Below are positions 43,390 to 51,501 of a stretch of DNA of 64,000 nt, in pieces. Position 1 is the first letter of the stretch; the number at the start of each line of letters is the position of its first letter. The notes under the pieces were generated by a model. The model ran no database searches, was not told the origin of the DNA, and saw nothing but the letters and a program-made list of their open reading frames with translations. Position numbers and translations under genes: made by a program. This DNA comes from Sulfuritalea sp. (GTDB lineage: Bacteria > Pseudomonadota > Gammaproteobacteria > Burkholderiales > Rhodocyclaceae). The DNA is taken from the NCBI GenBank assembly GCA_022842325.1, contig JALHPU010000003.1, positions 1-64,000 on the forward strand, read 5' to 3'.

Positions 43390-45224
43390 ACCCCAAACAG
43401 TTTCAACAGCGAATCCGCCAGGCCTTCCAGGCCGCGCCCGGTCACTCCGGCATGTCGGTGCAGGCCCGGCATTTCTTCATAGGCATAGACACACGCATCG
43501 CCGGCAAACTGGTCGTTGAACAATTCGTCGTCGCCGCGCCAGTAGGAGACGAAGGTTTCGCAGCGCGTGACGGAATACAACGCATCTGCACTGAAGCCCA
43601 AAGTCGCCGCCTGATTGACCAGGCGCCCGCGCCCCGCCGCTTCCAGGCGAACGCCACGACAGCCCCTGACGATCAGCCGGGCCGGACCGTGAAACGCCAG
43701 GTAGCGGAACTGGAATGTCAGCCAGGCATGCAGGTGGCCGACCCGCCAATGACTGGTGATGCGCAAGGGCGCGCTGCGCTGCTGCACCAGTCCAACCAGC
43801 GACCTAGGCTGCAACACCATCGCCGAGCCGGCGGCGACCTCGATCACCGCAACTTCCAGCAACGGATCGCGGATCGCCGAGACCACCACGGTTTCGCGTT
43901 GTTGCGGGGCGACCCGGATCAGCGTGTAGAGGCCGGCGGCGAGACTGGTGAAGGGGTAGTTCCAGTCCAGCAGCCATTTGGTTGTCTTGGCCGAGTGCGC
44001 CGACGAGCTTTGCAGGTAGGCCGAATGCAACAGCAATTCCTCGCCCGGCTCGATCGCGACCGGGATCGACACGGCCGAGGCTCGCAGCGCGGCGGCAGCG
44101 ACCCGTGGTTGATCGGCGGCGATCCCCGCGCTGCGCGACAGGATCTGGATCGGCGGCTGGCGCGCCGCCCACGGGGCGATCACGAAGTACAGCAGCAGCT
44201 TGATGCCGATCGGTACCAGCACCAGCAGCGCCAGGATGCCGATTGCCGCAGGAAGCTGCGCGTTGATCGCGGGCCAGAAGTTGTGCGCCGCGGCCCAGAA
44301 AAAACTGCCGTGGCGGCGGCTCTCCGTGGCCAGCGCGGCATCGGCCCGTTCCAGCGCCGCCTCGACCGCGCCGGGATCGATGCCAAATCCGCGCACGGCG
44401 TCGCTGTATCGATGCTGGCTGAGTTCGACGGTCAGCTTGAGGTTCTCGATGCGGTCGGCGATTTCCCTGGCCTTTTGCTGGAACTGCGCCTGCTCGGCGG
44501 CGAGGCGATTGATCCGCCCATGTTCGGCCGCGCCCGGAATCCGGCACTTGATGCGGTGGGATTCGCATATCGCCATCATTTCGAGTTCATGTCTGGCTGC
44601 CTGAGCCAGCAGGCGCTGGCGGTCGACGGCCAGGGACTTGAGCCGTTCGCTGCCGTGTGCCACGTCGCCGGCCAGCAATGTCAGTTGCCGCGCATCGGCG
44701 GCAGCCCGGGTCAGCGCGGCAAGCTCCATTTCCAGCACGGCCAGCCGCTGAAAGTCGGCAAGGCCGGGAAGCCCGTCGAATGGACTTCTCGACCTGATGG
44801 CATCCCGCTCCATGGACTTTTCCGCAATCAGGCGATCGATGGTTTGCGTCAATCCGCCGCCCTGCCCGGTTTTCGCGCCTTGAGCAAGCCGGGTCTGCAA
44901 CTGCCCGACCGCACTCAGCAGACTCGTACCGAGTCGCGGACGGGCGACCTGCAGCTGCTCCACCTGGGCGACGGCGGCTTGCGCCGCCTGCAGGCGTCCG
45001 TAGAACCACTGGCCGGCGACCAGCACCAGAACGATCAGGATGAAACTGAAGACGTGGCGCAGGGTCCAGCGCAGCATCGCCACGACCAGCCGGCTCATGG
45101 CCTGACCGCTCGCAGTCGAGGCCTGGCCGACAGCGGTCGACAAACCTGGTGGGCGGGAGTGATCGGCGACATTCGAGCGTACCGGAGTGTGCGGCCAGGG
45201 CGCGGCCGCTTCCGAGTTTGCCAT
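43386..45224 (-). CDS. Large hypothetical inner-membrane protein, 612 aa
   Basis: Family not recognised with confidence. N-terminal helix (about 50-70, HVFSFILIVLVLVAGQWF), a long helical, partly coiled-coil periplasmic stretch (75-320), a second membrane segment (325-350, GILALLVLVPIGIKLLLYF), then a beta-rich soluble domain (360-600) with repeated strands (VSIPVAIEPGEELLLHSAYL; VVVSAIRDPLLEVAVIEVA) reminiscent of AIM24/TRAP-like folds. The ATG could be 45224 or 45098 (MSRLVVAMLRW), the first 42 residues being low complexity. No operon partner. Function unknown. Confidence 0.7.
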   Translation of the reverse strand: MANSEAAAPWPHTPVRSNVADHSRPPGLSTAVGQASTASGQAMSRLVVAMLRWTLRHVFSFILIVLVLVAGQWFYGRLQAAQAAVAQVEQLQVARPRLGTSLLSAVGQLQTRLAQGAKTGQGGGLTQTIDRLIAEKSMERDAIRSRSPFDGLPGLADFQRLAVLEMELAALTRAAADARQLTLLAGDVAHGSERLKSLAVDRQRLLAQAARHELEMMAICESHRIKCRIPGAAEHGRINRLAAEQAQFQQKAREIADRIENLKLTVELSQHRYSDAVRGFGIDPGAVEAALERADAALATESRRHGSFFWAAAHNFWPAINAQLPAAIGILALLVLVPIGIKLLLYFVIAPWAARQPPIQILSRSAGIAADQPRVAAAALRASAVSIPVAIEPGEELLLHSAYLQSSSAHSAKTTKWLLDWNYPFTSLAAGLYTLIRVAPQQRETVVVSAIRDPLLEVAVIEVAAGSAMVLQPRSLVGLVQQRSAPLRITSHWRVGHLHAWLTFQFRYLAFHGPARLIVRGCRGVRLEAAGRGRLVNQAATLGFSADALYSVTRCETFVSYWRGDDELFNDQFAGDACVYAYEEMPGLHRHAGVTGRGLEGLADSLLKLFGV

Positions 45225-45333
45225 GTCGCGCTGTTCGCCATGGGGCTTTCTGCTTCCCGTCGCCGTCTCATCAGCGCCGACTTACCGGCGCCTGCGTCAT
45301 AATCCGGCACACCCCAACCACAGGAAGCCCGCC

Positions 45334-45990
45334 ATGGGACACCGCCTCTCGAAAATCTACACCCGCACCGGCGATGCCGGCACCACCGGTCTCGGTGACG
45401 GCTCGCGCACCGCCAAGAACTCCGCCCGCGTCGCCGCGATGGGTGACGTCGATGAACTCAACTCGCTGCTCGGCGTGATCCTCTGCGAGGACCTGCCGGC
45501 CGACGTACGCGAGCTGCTCACCGGCATCCAGCACGACTTGTTCGACCTCGGCGGCGAGATGTCCATCCCCGGCGCGACGCTGCTCAAGGCCACCCAGCCG
45601 GCCCGGCTCGAAGCCGCGATCGACCGCTACAACGCCGAGCTCGGCCCGCTCAAGGAGTTCATCCTCCCCGGCGCAGGGGTTCCCCTTTCCCCCAACCCCC
45701 TTCCCGAAGGGGGTGACGACGGTTCGCGGACTGCGTCCGCTCCGGGTGGTGAAATGCGCGGCTCGGGGCGGCCCAGCGCAGCGCGCGCCGCGGCACTCAC
45801 CCATCTCGCCCGCACGGTCTGCCGCCGTGCCGAACGCATGACGGTGGCGCTGGCCGCCGAAGCGCCGGTCTCGGACGCCGGCCGGCAATACCTGAACCGC
45901 CTTTCCGACCTGCTGTTCGTGCTCGGCCGCTGGCTCAACAAGGCCGCCGGCGGCGGCGACGTGTTGTGGCAGAAGGGCAAGAACGCCTGA
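45334..45990 (+). CDS. pduO: PduO-type ATP:cob(I)alamin adenosyltransferase with in-frame insertion
   Basis: 218 residues. The N-terminal KIYTRTGDAGTTGLGDGSR ATP-binding motif and the C-terminal LARTVCRRAER / YLNRLSDLLFVLGRW cobalamin-side motif are intact. Between FILPG (109-113) and AAALTHLARTV about 34 extra residues (AGVPLSPNPLPEGG...) interrupt a place where normal members have a few residues (FILPGGS-x-AAALTHLART). The inserted DNA is a REP-like double hairpin. The reading frame is preserved, so the enzyme may still work, with a loop extension. Makes adenosylcobalamin. Confidence 0.92.
   Translation: MGHRLSKIYTRTGDAGTTGLGDGSRTAKNSARVAAMGDVDELNSLLGVILCEDLPADVRELLTGIQHDLFDLGGEMSIPGATLLKATQPARLEAAIDRYNAELGPLKEFILPGAGVPLSPNPLPEGGDDGSRTASAPGGEMRGSGRPSAARAAALTHLARTVCRRAERMTVALAAEAPVSDAGRQYLNRLSDLLFVLGRWLNKAAGGGDVLWQKGKNA
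45673..45777 (+). repeat. REP-like element inserted in the adenosyltransferase gene
   Basis: Hairpin 1 CCCCCTT-CCCG-AAGGGGG (45696-45713), linker TGACGACGGTTC, hairpin 2 GCGGAC-TGC-GTCCGC (45726-45740). It aligns with the element at 54562-54626 (TTCCCG..., GATGACCACGGTTC linker). Boundaries are estimated from the protein alignment. Confidence 0.75.
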
Positions 45991-46060
45991 GCAACACAAG
46001 AAAGCCCCCGATTCCGTTATCCTATTGCCAAAGACATAATCGCAGAGCGTGGGGAGGCGT

Positions 46061-47395
46061 ATGGGCAGACCGGGGAACGGTAGCGACAGCTATCAGGATG
46101 CGCTGCAAACCATCATCGATTTTCTGCCGAGCGGAATCACGATGTTCAACGCCGAGCAGCGGATGGTGGTATGCAACGAGAATTTTCGCACCCTGCTCGA
46201 ATTTCCCGACTGGCTTTTCGCCGACGGCTTGCCATCGCTGCGCGATCTCGCGCTGTTCAATGCCAGGCGCGGCGAGTACGGTGAATTCCGCGGCGAGGAT
46301 CCGGAAAAGATTGCCGACCAGGTCTGCGATCGGGCGCGCGCCATGCAACCGCATGTGTTCGAGCGACAGCGGCCCAATGGCACCATTCTCGAAATTCGCG
46401 GCGAACCCCTGCCCGGCGGCGGCTGGGTCAGCATCTACACCGACATCACCGACCGCAAGCGCAACGAGGAAAACCTGCGCCGGGTCAAGAACCTGATGAG
46501 CGATGCCATCAATTTCTCGCCCACCTTCATCTGGGAAGCCGACGCCGAAGGCAGGTTCACCTATCTGCAGGGCATCGAGCACATTCTCGGCTTCAGCGAA
46601 AGCGAGCTGCTCGGTCAGCCGCGCCACACCACGCTCTGCGATGCCGGACACTGCGACGGCTGCGATGTGGCCGCACGCATGAAGGCGCGGCAACCCGTTG
46701 AACGCCTGGTGGTGGAATCGAGAAACAAGTCCGGCGCCGTGGTCTGGCTGTCCACCAGCGCGCAGCCGGTGTTCGATCAGGCCGCGCGGTATCTGGGCTA
46801 CCGCGGGGTCGATGTCGATATCACCGAAATCACCCTGGCGCGCCAGGCACTGGAGCAGATGGCGCTGCACGACCCGCTCACCGGTCTGGCCAATCGTCGC
46901 AAGTTTCAGGATCGCTTCCAGCTTGAACGCCTGCGTCAGGCGCGCGCCGGCCTGCCGCTGACGCTGCTTGCACTCGATGTCGACCATTTCAAGCAGGTGA
47001 ACGACAGCTGGGGCCACGGCGTCGGTGATGTCTGCCTGACGACAGTCGCCAGGGTGCTGGTCAGCCAGTTGCGCAGCATCGATCTGGTGGCGCGATTTGG
47101 CGGCGAAGAATTCGTCGTCCTGCTGGCGGACACCAATGCCGAGACCGGCATGCTGGTCGCCGAAAAACTGCGTCGGGCGCTCGAAAACGAGGCGATCGCG
47201 ACCGGCCTGGCGGCGCAGCCCGAGCTGAAGCTGACCGCCAGCTTCGGCGCCACCGTCGTGCAGCCTTGGGAAACCATCTCCCTCGAAGCCGCCATCGAGC
47301 GCGCCGACGGCGCCGTGTACGAGGCCAAACGCGGCGGCCGCAATCGGGTGTGTCTGGCGGAAGGCCAGGCCTCGATGGCGAATTGCGAAACCTGA
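46061..47395 (+). CDS. PAS-PAS-GGDEF diguanylate cyclase
   Basis: 444 residues, soluble. PAS 1 (about 15-130; FLPSGITMFNAEQRMVVCNENF, PAS_7 type), PAS 2 (140-265; FSPTFIWEADAEGRFTYLQG), then a GGDEF domain from HDPLTGLANRRKFQDRF with GGEEF (347-351) and an RxxD inhibitory site (RSID, 338-341). Active cyclase expected. ATG 46061 sits three bases after GGGGAGG; an upstream GTG in frame (46049) is less likely. The PAS2 segment DAGHCDGCDVAARM adds a Cys cluster that could be redox-sensitive. Confidence 0.92.
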   Translation: MGRPGNGSDSYQDALQTIIDFLPSGITMFNAEQRMVVCNENFRTLLEFPDWLFADGLPSLRDLALFNARRGEYGEFRGEDPEKIADQVCDRARAMQPHVFERQRPNGTILEIRGEPLPGGGWVSIYTDITDRKRNEENLRRVKNLMSDAINFSPTFIWEADAEGRFTYLQGIEHILGFSESELLGQPRHTTLCDAGHCDGCDVAARMKARQPVERLVVESRNKSGAVVWLSTSAQPVFDQAARYLGYRGVDVDITEITLARQALEQMALHDPLTGLANRRKFQDRFQLERLRQARAGLPLTLLALDVDHFKQVNDSWGHGVGDVCLTTVARVLVSQLRSIDLVARFGGEEFVVLLADTNAETGMLVAEKLRRALENEAIATGLAAQPELKLTASFGATVVQPWETISLEAAIERADGAVYEAKRGGRNRVCLAEGQASMANCET

Positions 47396-47514
47396 GGCGC
47401 GATGCGCCGCCCTGAATTTCGAGGTTCGGGTTCGCGCCCGCAGCGAAGGCCAGCGATCCTGGCCGGGTGCTAAAGCCTACTTTTTTAGTATGGTTTTAAG
47501 TTTATGTTTTATAA

Positions 47515-47563
47515 CTGATTTACATCAATTTCTGAACGCTGGGGAAGATGCATAGTGGGCTCA
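47515..47563 (+). promoter_or_regulatory. FNR/Anr-type promoter for the DUF2249 gene
   Basis: CTGATTTACATCAA (47515-47528) differs from the FNR consensus TTGATnnnnATCAA at one position. A CATAGT -10 box at 47551-47556 places the start near 47563, so the site is centred at -41.5, the class II activator position. No -35 box. Implies anaerobic induction of the downstream pair. Confidence 0.7.
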
Positions 47564-47586
47564 TCCCAACCCACCGGTAAAACACC

Positions 47587-47838
47587 ATGCATGTTCATCT
47601 CTCCCCCGATTCGATCTATCCCTTCGACGCCCGCGGCATCGCCAAGCGCTTTCGCCACGCCGCCATTTTCGGTTCGCTCGACGCCTTGCGCGCCGGCGAA
47701 ACCATGCGCTTCGTCAATGACCACGATCCGCTGCCGTTGCTCGACCAGCTGGTGCAGCGCTACGGCGACGCCGTGGAAATCACCTACCGCCAGCGCGAGC
47801 CGGGCAATATCGTGATCGACTTCATCAAGAAGCAATAA
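47587..47838 (+). CDS. DUF2249 protein (TusA-like fold)
   Basis: 83 residues, DUF2249: PFDARGIAKRFRHAAIFGSLDALRAGE, FVNDHDPLPLLDQL, REPGNIVIDFIKK. Members are linked to denitrification, nitric-oxide metabolism and metal-cluster proteins, often beside hemerythrin- or FmdE-like genes. Here an FNR-type promoter lies upstream and an FmdE-domain gene follows four bases after the stop, so it is the first gene of an anaerobically induced pair. The D-x-R-G motif replaces the TusA Cys-Pro motif, so it is not a sulfurtransferase. Confidence 0.88.
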   Translation: MHVHLSPDSIYPFDARGIAKRFRHAAIFGSLDALRAGETMRFVNDHDPLPLLDQLVQRYGDAVEITYRQREPGNIVIDFIKKQ

Positions 47839-47842
47839 GTCC

Positions 47843-48457
47843 GTGCAGACGCCGGCCTTTTACGATCAGGTGCGCCGCCTGACCGTATATGACCCGCTGG
47901 CCGAGTTCCTCGGCGCCGCCGAGAATGGCCGCATCGAATACGCTTACCTCGATGCGGTCAAGCTGGCCGGCCACTCCTGCCCCACCGTGGCCTCCGCCTA
48001 CTGGATGACGCTGAAGGCACTGACCCATCTCTACCCGGACAGCGTGCCGGAGCGTGGCGGAATTCGCGTCGACTTCCGCCAGGACCAGCTGTCCGGCGTT
48101 ACCGGCGTCATCGCCAATGTCGTCGCCCTGCTCACCGGCGCCACCCATGACACCGGCTTCAAGGGCCTCGCCGGACGTTTCGACCGGCGCCGGCTGCTGT
48201 ATTTTTCCGCCGACGTCGTCGAAGAAATTCGCTACACGCGTATCGATACCGGCCAGGCCGTCGAGGTTTCGGCGCAATTGCAGTCCGTGCCCTTCGCCCC
48301 GCAGACCATCGAGCTGATGCAGAAATGCCTGAACGGCAGCGCCACGCCGCAGGAAGCGGCCGAGTTCCGCGAGTGCTGGCAGGCACGGGTGCGTGCAGTG
48401 CTGCTCGAGCACGGCGACGATCCGCAGGTGTTTGTGCTGCGCCCGGTCGGGCAGTGA
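47843..48457 (+). CDS. FmdE-domain protein
   Basis: 204 residues. A truncated FmdE-type domain (AYLDAVKLAGHSCPTVASAYWMTLKAL; GVTGVIANVVALLTGATHDTGFKGL) includes the GHxCP Cys/His motif that can bind metal or haem. The C-terminal FmdE zinc finger is absent. GTG start at 47843, four bases after the DUF2249 stop; both are transcribed from the FNR-type promoter. Roles reported for the family involve molybdenum enzymes and metal delivery; here the exact partner is unknown. Confidence 0.82.
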   Translation: MQTPAFYDQVRRLTVYDPLAEFLGAAENGRIEYAYLDAVKLAGHSCPTVASAYWMTLKALTHLYPDSVPERGGIRVDFRQDQLSGVTGVIANVVALLTGATHDTGFKGLAGRFDRRRLLYFSADVVEEIRYTRIDTGQAVEVSAQLQSVPFAPQTIELMQKCLNGSATPQEAAEFRECWQARVRAVLLEHGDDPQVFVLRPVGQ

Positions 48458-48479
48458 AGCGAAGCCGCGCAGGACCTGC

Positions 48480-49010
48480 CTAGCGAATCCGCGAGCGCCG
48501 GGCTTCCATGCAGTCCATCAGTTGGGCGCTGACGCTGCGCAGGCGCTGATTGAGCAGCATCAGCAGTTCCATCATCAGCTTGACGCCGATGCGCGGCTCT
48601 TCGGCGATGATGCGCGACAGGCTCTCGCGGTCGAGCACGGCCAGTTCGACCGTGTCCAGCGCGACACAACTGGCAAAGCGCGGTTCGCCGTCGATCAGCG
48701 ACATCTCGCCCAGCGTCTTGCCCGGCCCGGCGGTGCCCATGATCTGTGGCAGGCCGCGCACGTCCTTCTTGACGATCTCGACGCTGCCATCCAGCAGCAG
48801 CAGCATGAAGTCACCGTTGTCGCCCTCGCGGATTATTTCGGTGCCCAGCGGCGCGCGGTAGCAACGCATGTAGCGCGCGAGACCCTCGAGCTCATCCGAC
48901 TCGAAATCCTCGAACAGCTGGATGACTTCGATGATCTCGCGGATGCGGCCGACGAAGGGCACGGCATCACCGAGATACTCGATATTGGGAATCTGGTCGA
49001 TCGCACTCAT
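48480..49010 (-). CDS. Cyclic-nucleotide-binding-domain protein without HTH
   Basis: 176 residues. One cNMP-binding domain (LFEDFESDELEGLARYMR; IIREGDNGDFMLLLLDGSVEIVK; LGEMSLIDGEPRFASCVALDTVELAVLDRESLSRI) between helical ends; no DNA-binding domain follows. The phosphate-binding cassette reads GEMSLIDGEPRFAS, with Arg conserved, so nucleotide binding is possible. Overlaps the start of the UbiA gene stop by 4 bp and is co-transcribed downstream of the UbiA/glycosyltransferase genes. Probably a regulatory subunit of unknown partner. Confidence 0.88.
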   Translation of the reverse strand: MSAIDQIPNIEYLGDAVPFVGRIREIIEVIQLFEDFESDELEGLARYMRCYRAPLGTEIIREGDNGDFMLLLLDGSVEIVKKDVRGLPQIMGTAGPGKTLGEMSLIDGEPRFASCVALDTVELAVLDRESLSRIIAEEPRIGVKLMMELLMLLNQRLRSVSAQLMDCMEARRSRIR

Positions 49011-49891
49011 GGCTGCGTCATTATAGCCCCACCCAGCAGCGCCAGTACCAGCAGCAGCCAGCCCGCCGTCGCCGCCAGCAGGTGCGGGTCGCTCAGCAGT
49101 TCCTGCGCCGGATCGCCGCCGCCGCCACGGCTATGCAGGCGCCACAGGTAGCGCAACATGCCGTAGAGCACGAAGGGCACGGTGGCGATCAGGCCGCGCG
49201 TGCCGTGCAGGGCCACCGTCTCGGCACTGACCGTATACAGCGCGTAGGAAATCACCGTGCCGGCCGCGGCGATGGCGATGAACTGGTCGAGCATCGGTGC
49301 CGTGTAGTGTTCCAGCACGCGACGGTGGCCGGCGCTATCGGCCAGCAGCGCATTGAGTTCGGCGCGGCGCTTGGCGAAACCGAGGAACAGGGTCAGCATC
49401 AGGCCGCACAACAGCAGCCATTGCGACGGGGCGATGCCGATGCCCAGCGTGCCGGCGAGGATGCGCAGCATGAAGCCCGAGGCGATGATGAACACGTCGA
49501 GGATCACGACATGCTTGAGGCCGAAGCTGTAGGCGACGTTGAGCACGACGTAGGCGAGGAATATCCACGGCGCCGAGCCGGCCCACAGCCAGGCGATGCT
49601 GCCGCCGACCAGCAGAAGCGCGGCGGCCAGCACGCCGGCAGACGCCACGCTCACGGTGCCGGCCGCCAGGGGCCGCTGCTTCTTTTTCGGATGCAGCCGG
49701 TCCTGCTCGCGATCGATCAGGTCGTTCATCACATACACGGCCGAGGCCAGCAGACAGAACGCGGCGAAGGCGGCCAGCGCCTGCCCGAGCCTGAGCGGAT
49801 CGGTCCAGGCATGGCCGAACAGCAGGCCGACGAAGACGAAGCCGTTCTTCAGCCACTGATGCGGGCGCAACAGCTTCATCAGCGGCGGCAT
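49007..49891 (-). CDS. UbiA-family prenyltransferase (DPPR synthase-like)
   Basis: 294 residues, about nine transmembrane helices. The start PLMKLLRPHQWLKNGFVFVGLLFG and the first Asp-rich motif NDLIDREQDRLHPKKKQRPLAAG fit decaprenyl-phosphate phosphoribosyltransferase-type proteins. These make polyprenyl-phosphoryl-ribose, a donor for decaprenyl-phosphate arabinose/ribose. It overlaps by 13 bases the GT39 gene, whose enzymes use polyprenyl-phosphate sugars, so a lipid-linked pentose pathway is plausible. Confidence 0.88.
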   Translation of the reverse strand: MPPLMKLLRPHQWLKNGFVFVGLLFGHAWTDPLRLGQALAAFAAFCLLASAVYVMNDLIDREQDRLHPKKKQRPLAAGTVSVASAGVLAAALLLVGGSIAWLWAGSAPWIFLAYVVLNVAYSFGLKHVVILDVFIIASGFMLRILAGTLGIGIAPSQWLLLCGLMLTLFLGFAKRRAELNALLADSAGHRRVLEHYTAPMLDQFIAIAAAGTVISYALYTVSAETVALHGTRGLIATVPFVLYGMLRYLWRLHSRGGGGDPAQELLSDPHLLAATAGWLLLVLALLGGAIMTQP

Positions 49892-51492
49892 GTCTCACCC
49901 GGAAAGTATCGATCGCACATGTAGCAGGCAGTTTGCGGCAACCAGGCGGGAATCGCATAGTATTTCTGCCGCACCTTCGCCAGCACGCCGTCGCGATAGG
50001 CCGCATAGTCGAAGCCCTCGCCTTTCACGCGCCAGAAGCGCGCGCCGCGAATCTCGAAGCTGTCGGCGCTGACCGCGCGGAAGTACTTGCGGTAGTCGTC
50101 GAGCCTCGGTTCCGACTTGCGCAGGATCAGGAAGTCGCGGCCGGCAAGGGCGCGGAAATCGGTGACCAGGTCATCATGCCGCGCATGGCTCGACGCCTCG
50201 CCGAAGACCACCACGTACTGGCGCAGGTTGTAGCCCAGGGTCACCGCATTCGAATAGCCGTCCATCGCCAGCACCCAGTCCTTTCTGTACGGCTGCAGTT
50301 CGCGCGCCAGCGCCTGATGCTCGAAGCTGAGCACGATGCCGTCGTAGAGCCGGGTCTTCTGCCAGGTTTCCAGCGGCACGCGCGACACGACCAGGATCGC
50401 GGCGATGTGCAGGGTGGCGAAGCCGGCGAAAAACAGGCCGAGGCGGCGCAGGCTGACTGGCGTGAGGCGCAGGGCCAGCCAGATCAGCGCGAAGGGGACG
50501 AAGGACAGCAGCCAGTGCAGGCCGACCTGCTTGACCAGCGAGAGTCCGGCAAACAGCAGAAAGGGCAGCCAAGCCAGGGTGCCAAGGGCGGACGTAGGGC
50601 GGACTTCAGTCCGCCATCCACCCCTTGGCCGACTGAAGTCGGCCCTACACCGCCATCCATCCTGGCCGGCTGAAGCCGGCCCTACACCGCCATCCACACC
50701 CCGGCCGGCTGAAGCCGGCCCTACAAAGCGCCGATTGCGCCACGCCAGCCACAATACCGGCGGCCCCAGCACATAGATCAGCGTCACGGCATAGAGCAGC
50801 GGCGTCTTCAGCGACCAGCCGGCATCGCCGTGGCGATTGACGAAGTTGAACATGTAGTTCGGCCAGCAGTTGCCGCTGTTCCACCAGCCCATCAGCGCCA
50901 GCGCCGGCAGCGTGCAGGCATAGGCGATGGCGAGCCCCGCCCAGGCGCCGGCCTTGCGCCGCCGCAGCACATCGACCAGATAGGCGAAGCCGAGAATCGC
51001 CGCGAAGTACTTGGACAGCACGGCGCCGGCCAGCAGCAAACCGGCCGCCAGATACCACCTTGGCGCATCGTCCTGCGACGCACGAATCCAGGCCAGGCCG
51101 GAGAGCACGCTGAAATAGATCAGCGGCGTGTCGGTGGTAATGAACACGTTCCAGACATTCACCGGCGCCAGCAGCACCAGCGCGACAGCCCACAGCCGGC
51201 GCTCCTCGCCGATGCCGGCGACCAGTCGCGGCAACGCCCAATAGATGGCAAGAGACAGCAGGGCGGGCTGCACGATTACCGGCAGGCGCAACCACCATTC
51301 GGCATGGCTCACTTGCGAAAGGGCCGCCAGCCACCAGCCGATCATCGGCGGATGGTCGTAGAAGCCCCAGTCCGGCTGCCAGCCCCACCAGATGAAATAG
51401 GCCTCGTCGCCGGTGACCGGAAACGCCGCCGCCAGCCAGAAACGGAAGGCCAGCGTGAGGACCAGCAGCGCGGCGAACAGGCGGCCGGTCAT
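49879..51492 (-). CDS. GT39/ArnT-like glycosyltransferase with in-frame REP insertion
   Basis: 537 residues, about twelve membrane helices; family signs TGDEAYFIWWGWQPDWGFYDHPPMIGWW and ITTDTPLIYFSVLSGL. Uses polyprenyl-phosphate sugars at the periplasmic face. Residues about 257-302 (VGPASAGRGVDGGVGPASAG...) are encoded by four REP units and interrupt the sequence between LAWRNRR and TLAWLPFLLF, a loop between helices. The frame survives. Upstream of the UbiA-like gene, with which it overlaps. Confidence 0.88.
   Translation of the reverse strand: MTGRLFAALLVLTLAFRFWLAAAFPVTGDEAYFIWWGWQPDWGFYDHPPMIGWWLAALSQVSHAEWWLRLPVIVQPALLSLAIYWALPRLVAGIGEERRLWAVALVLLAPVNVWNVFITTDTPLIYFSVLSGLAWIRASQDDAPRWYLAAGLLLAGAVLSKYFAAILGFAYLVDVLRRRKAGAWAGLAIAYACTLPALALMGWWNSGNCWPNYMFNFVNRHGDAGWSLKTPLLYAVTLIYVLGPPVLWLAWRNRRFVGPASAGRGVDGGVGPASAGQDGWRCRADFSRPRGGWRTEVRPTSALGTLAWLPFLLFAGLSLVKQVGLHWLLSFVPFALIWLALRLTPVSLRRLGLFFAGFATLHIAAILVVSRVPLETWQKTRLYDGIVLSFEHQALARELQPYRKDWVLAMDGYSNAVTLGYNLRQYVVVFGEASSHARHDDLVTDFRALAGRDFLILRKSEPRLDDYRKYFRAVSADSFEIRGARFWRVKGEGFDYAAYRDGVLAKVRQKYYAIPAWLPQTACYMCDRYFPGETCRR
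50594..50724. repeat. Four GTAG-type REP units inside the GT39 gene
   Basis: One forward copy GTAGGGCGGACTTCAGTCC... (50594-50615) and three reverse copies ending CCCTAC (50627-50648, 50664-50685, 50703-50724), spaced 37-39 bases. Each has a 5' GTAG foot and a GCCGGCT-TC-AGCCGGC-type stem, the hallmark of REPs mobilised by REP-associated tyrosine transposases. No such transposase lies in the window. Confidence 0.92.
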
Positions 51493-51501
51493 GTGCGGCG
51501 C

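Noticed and set aside
45334..45990. Frameshifted adenosyltransferase pseudogene
   Set aside because: The repeat insertion keeps frame and both catalytic regions are intact, so it is treated as an intact gene.
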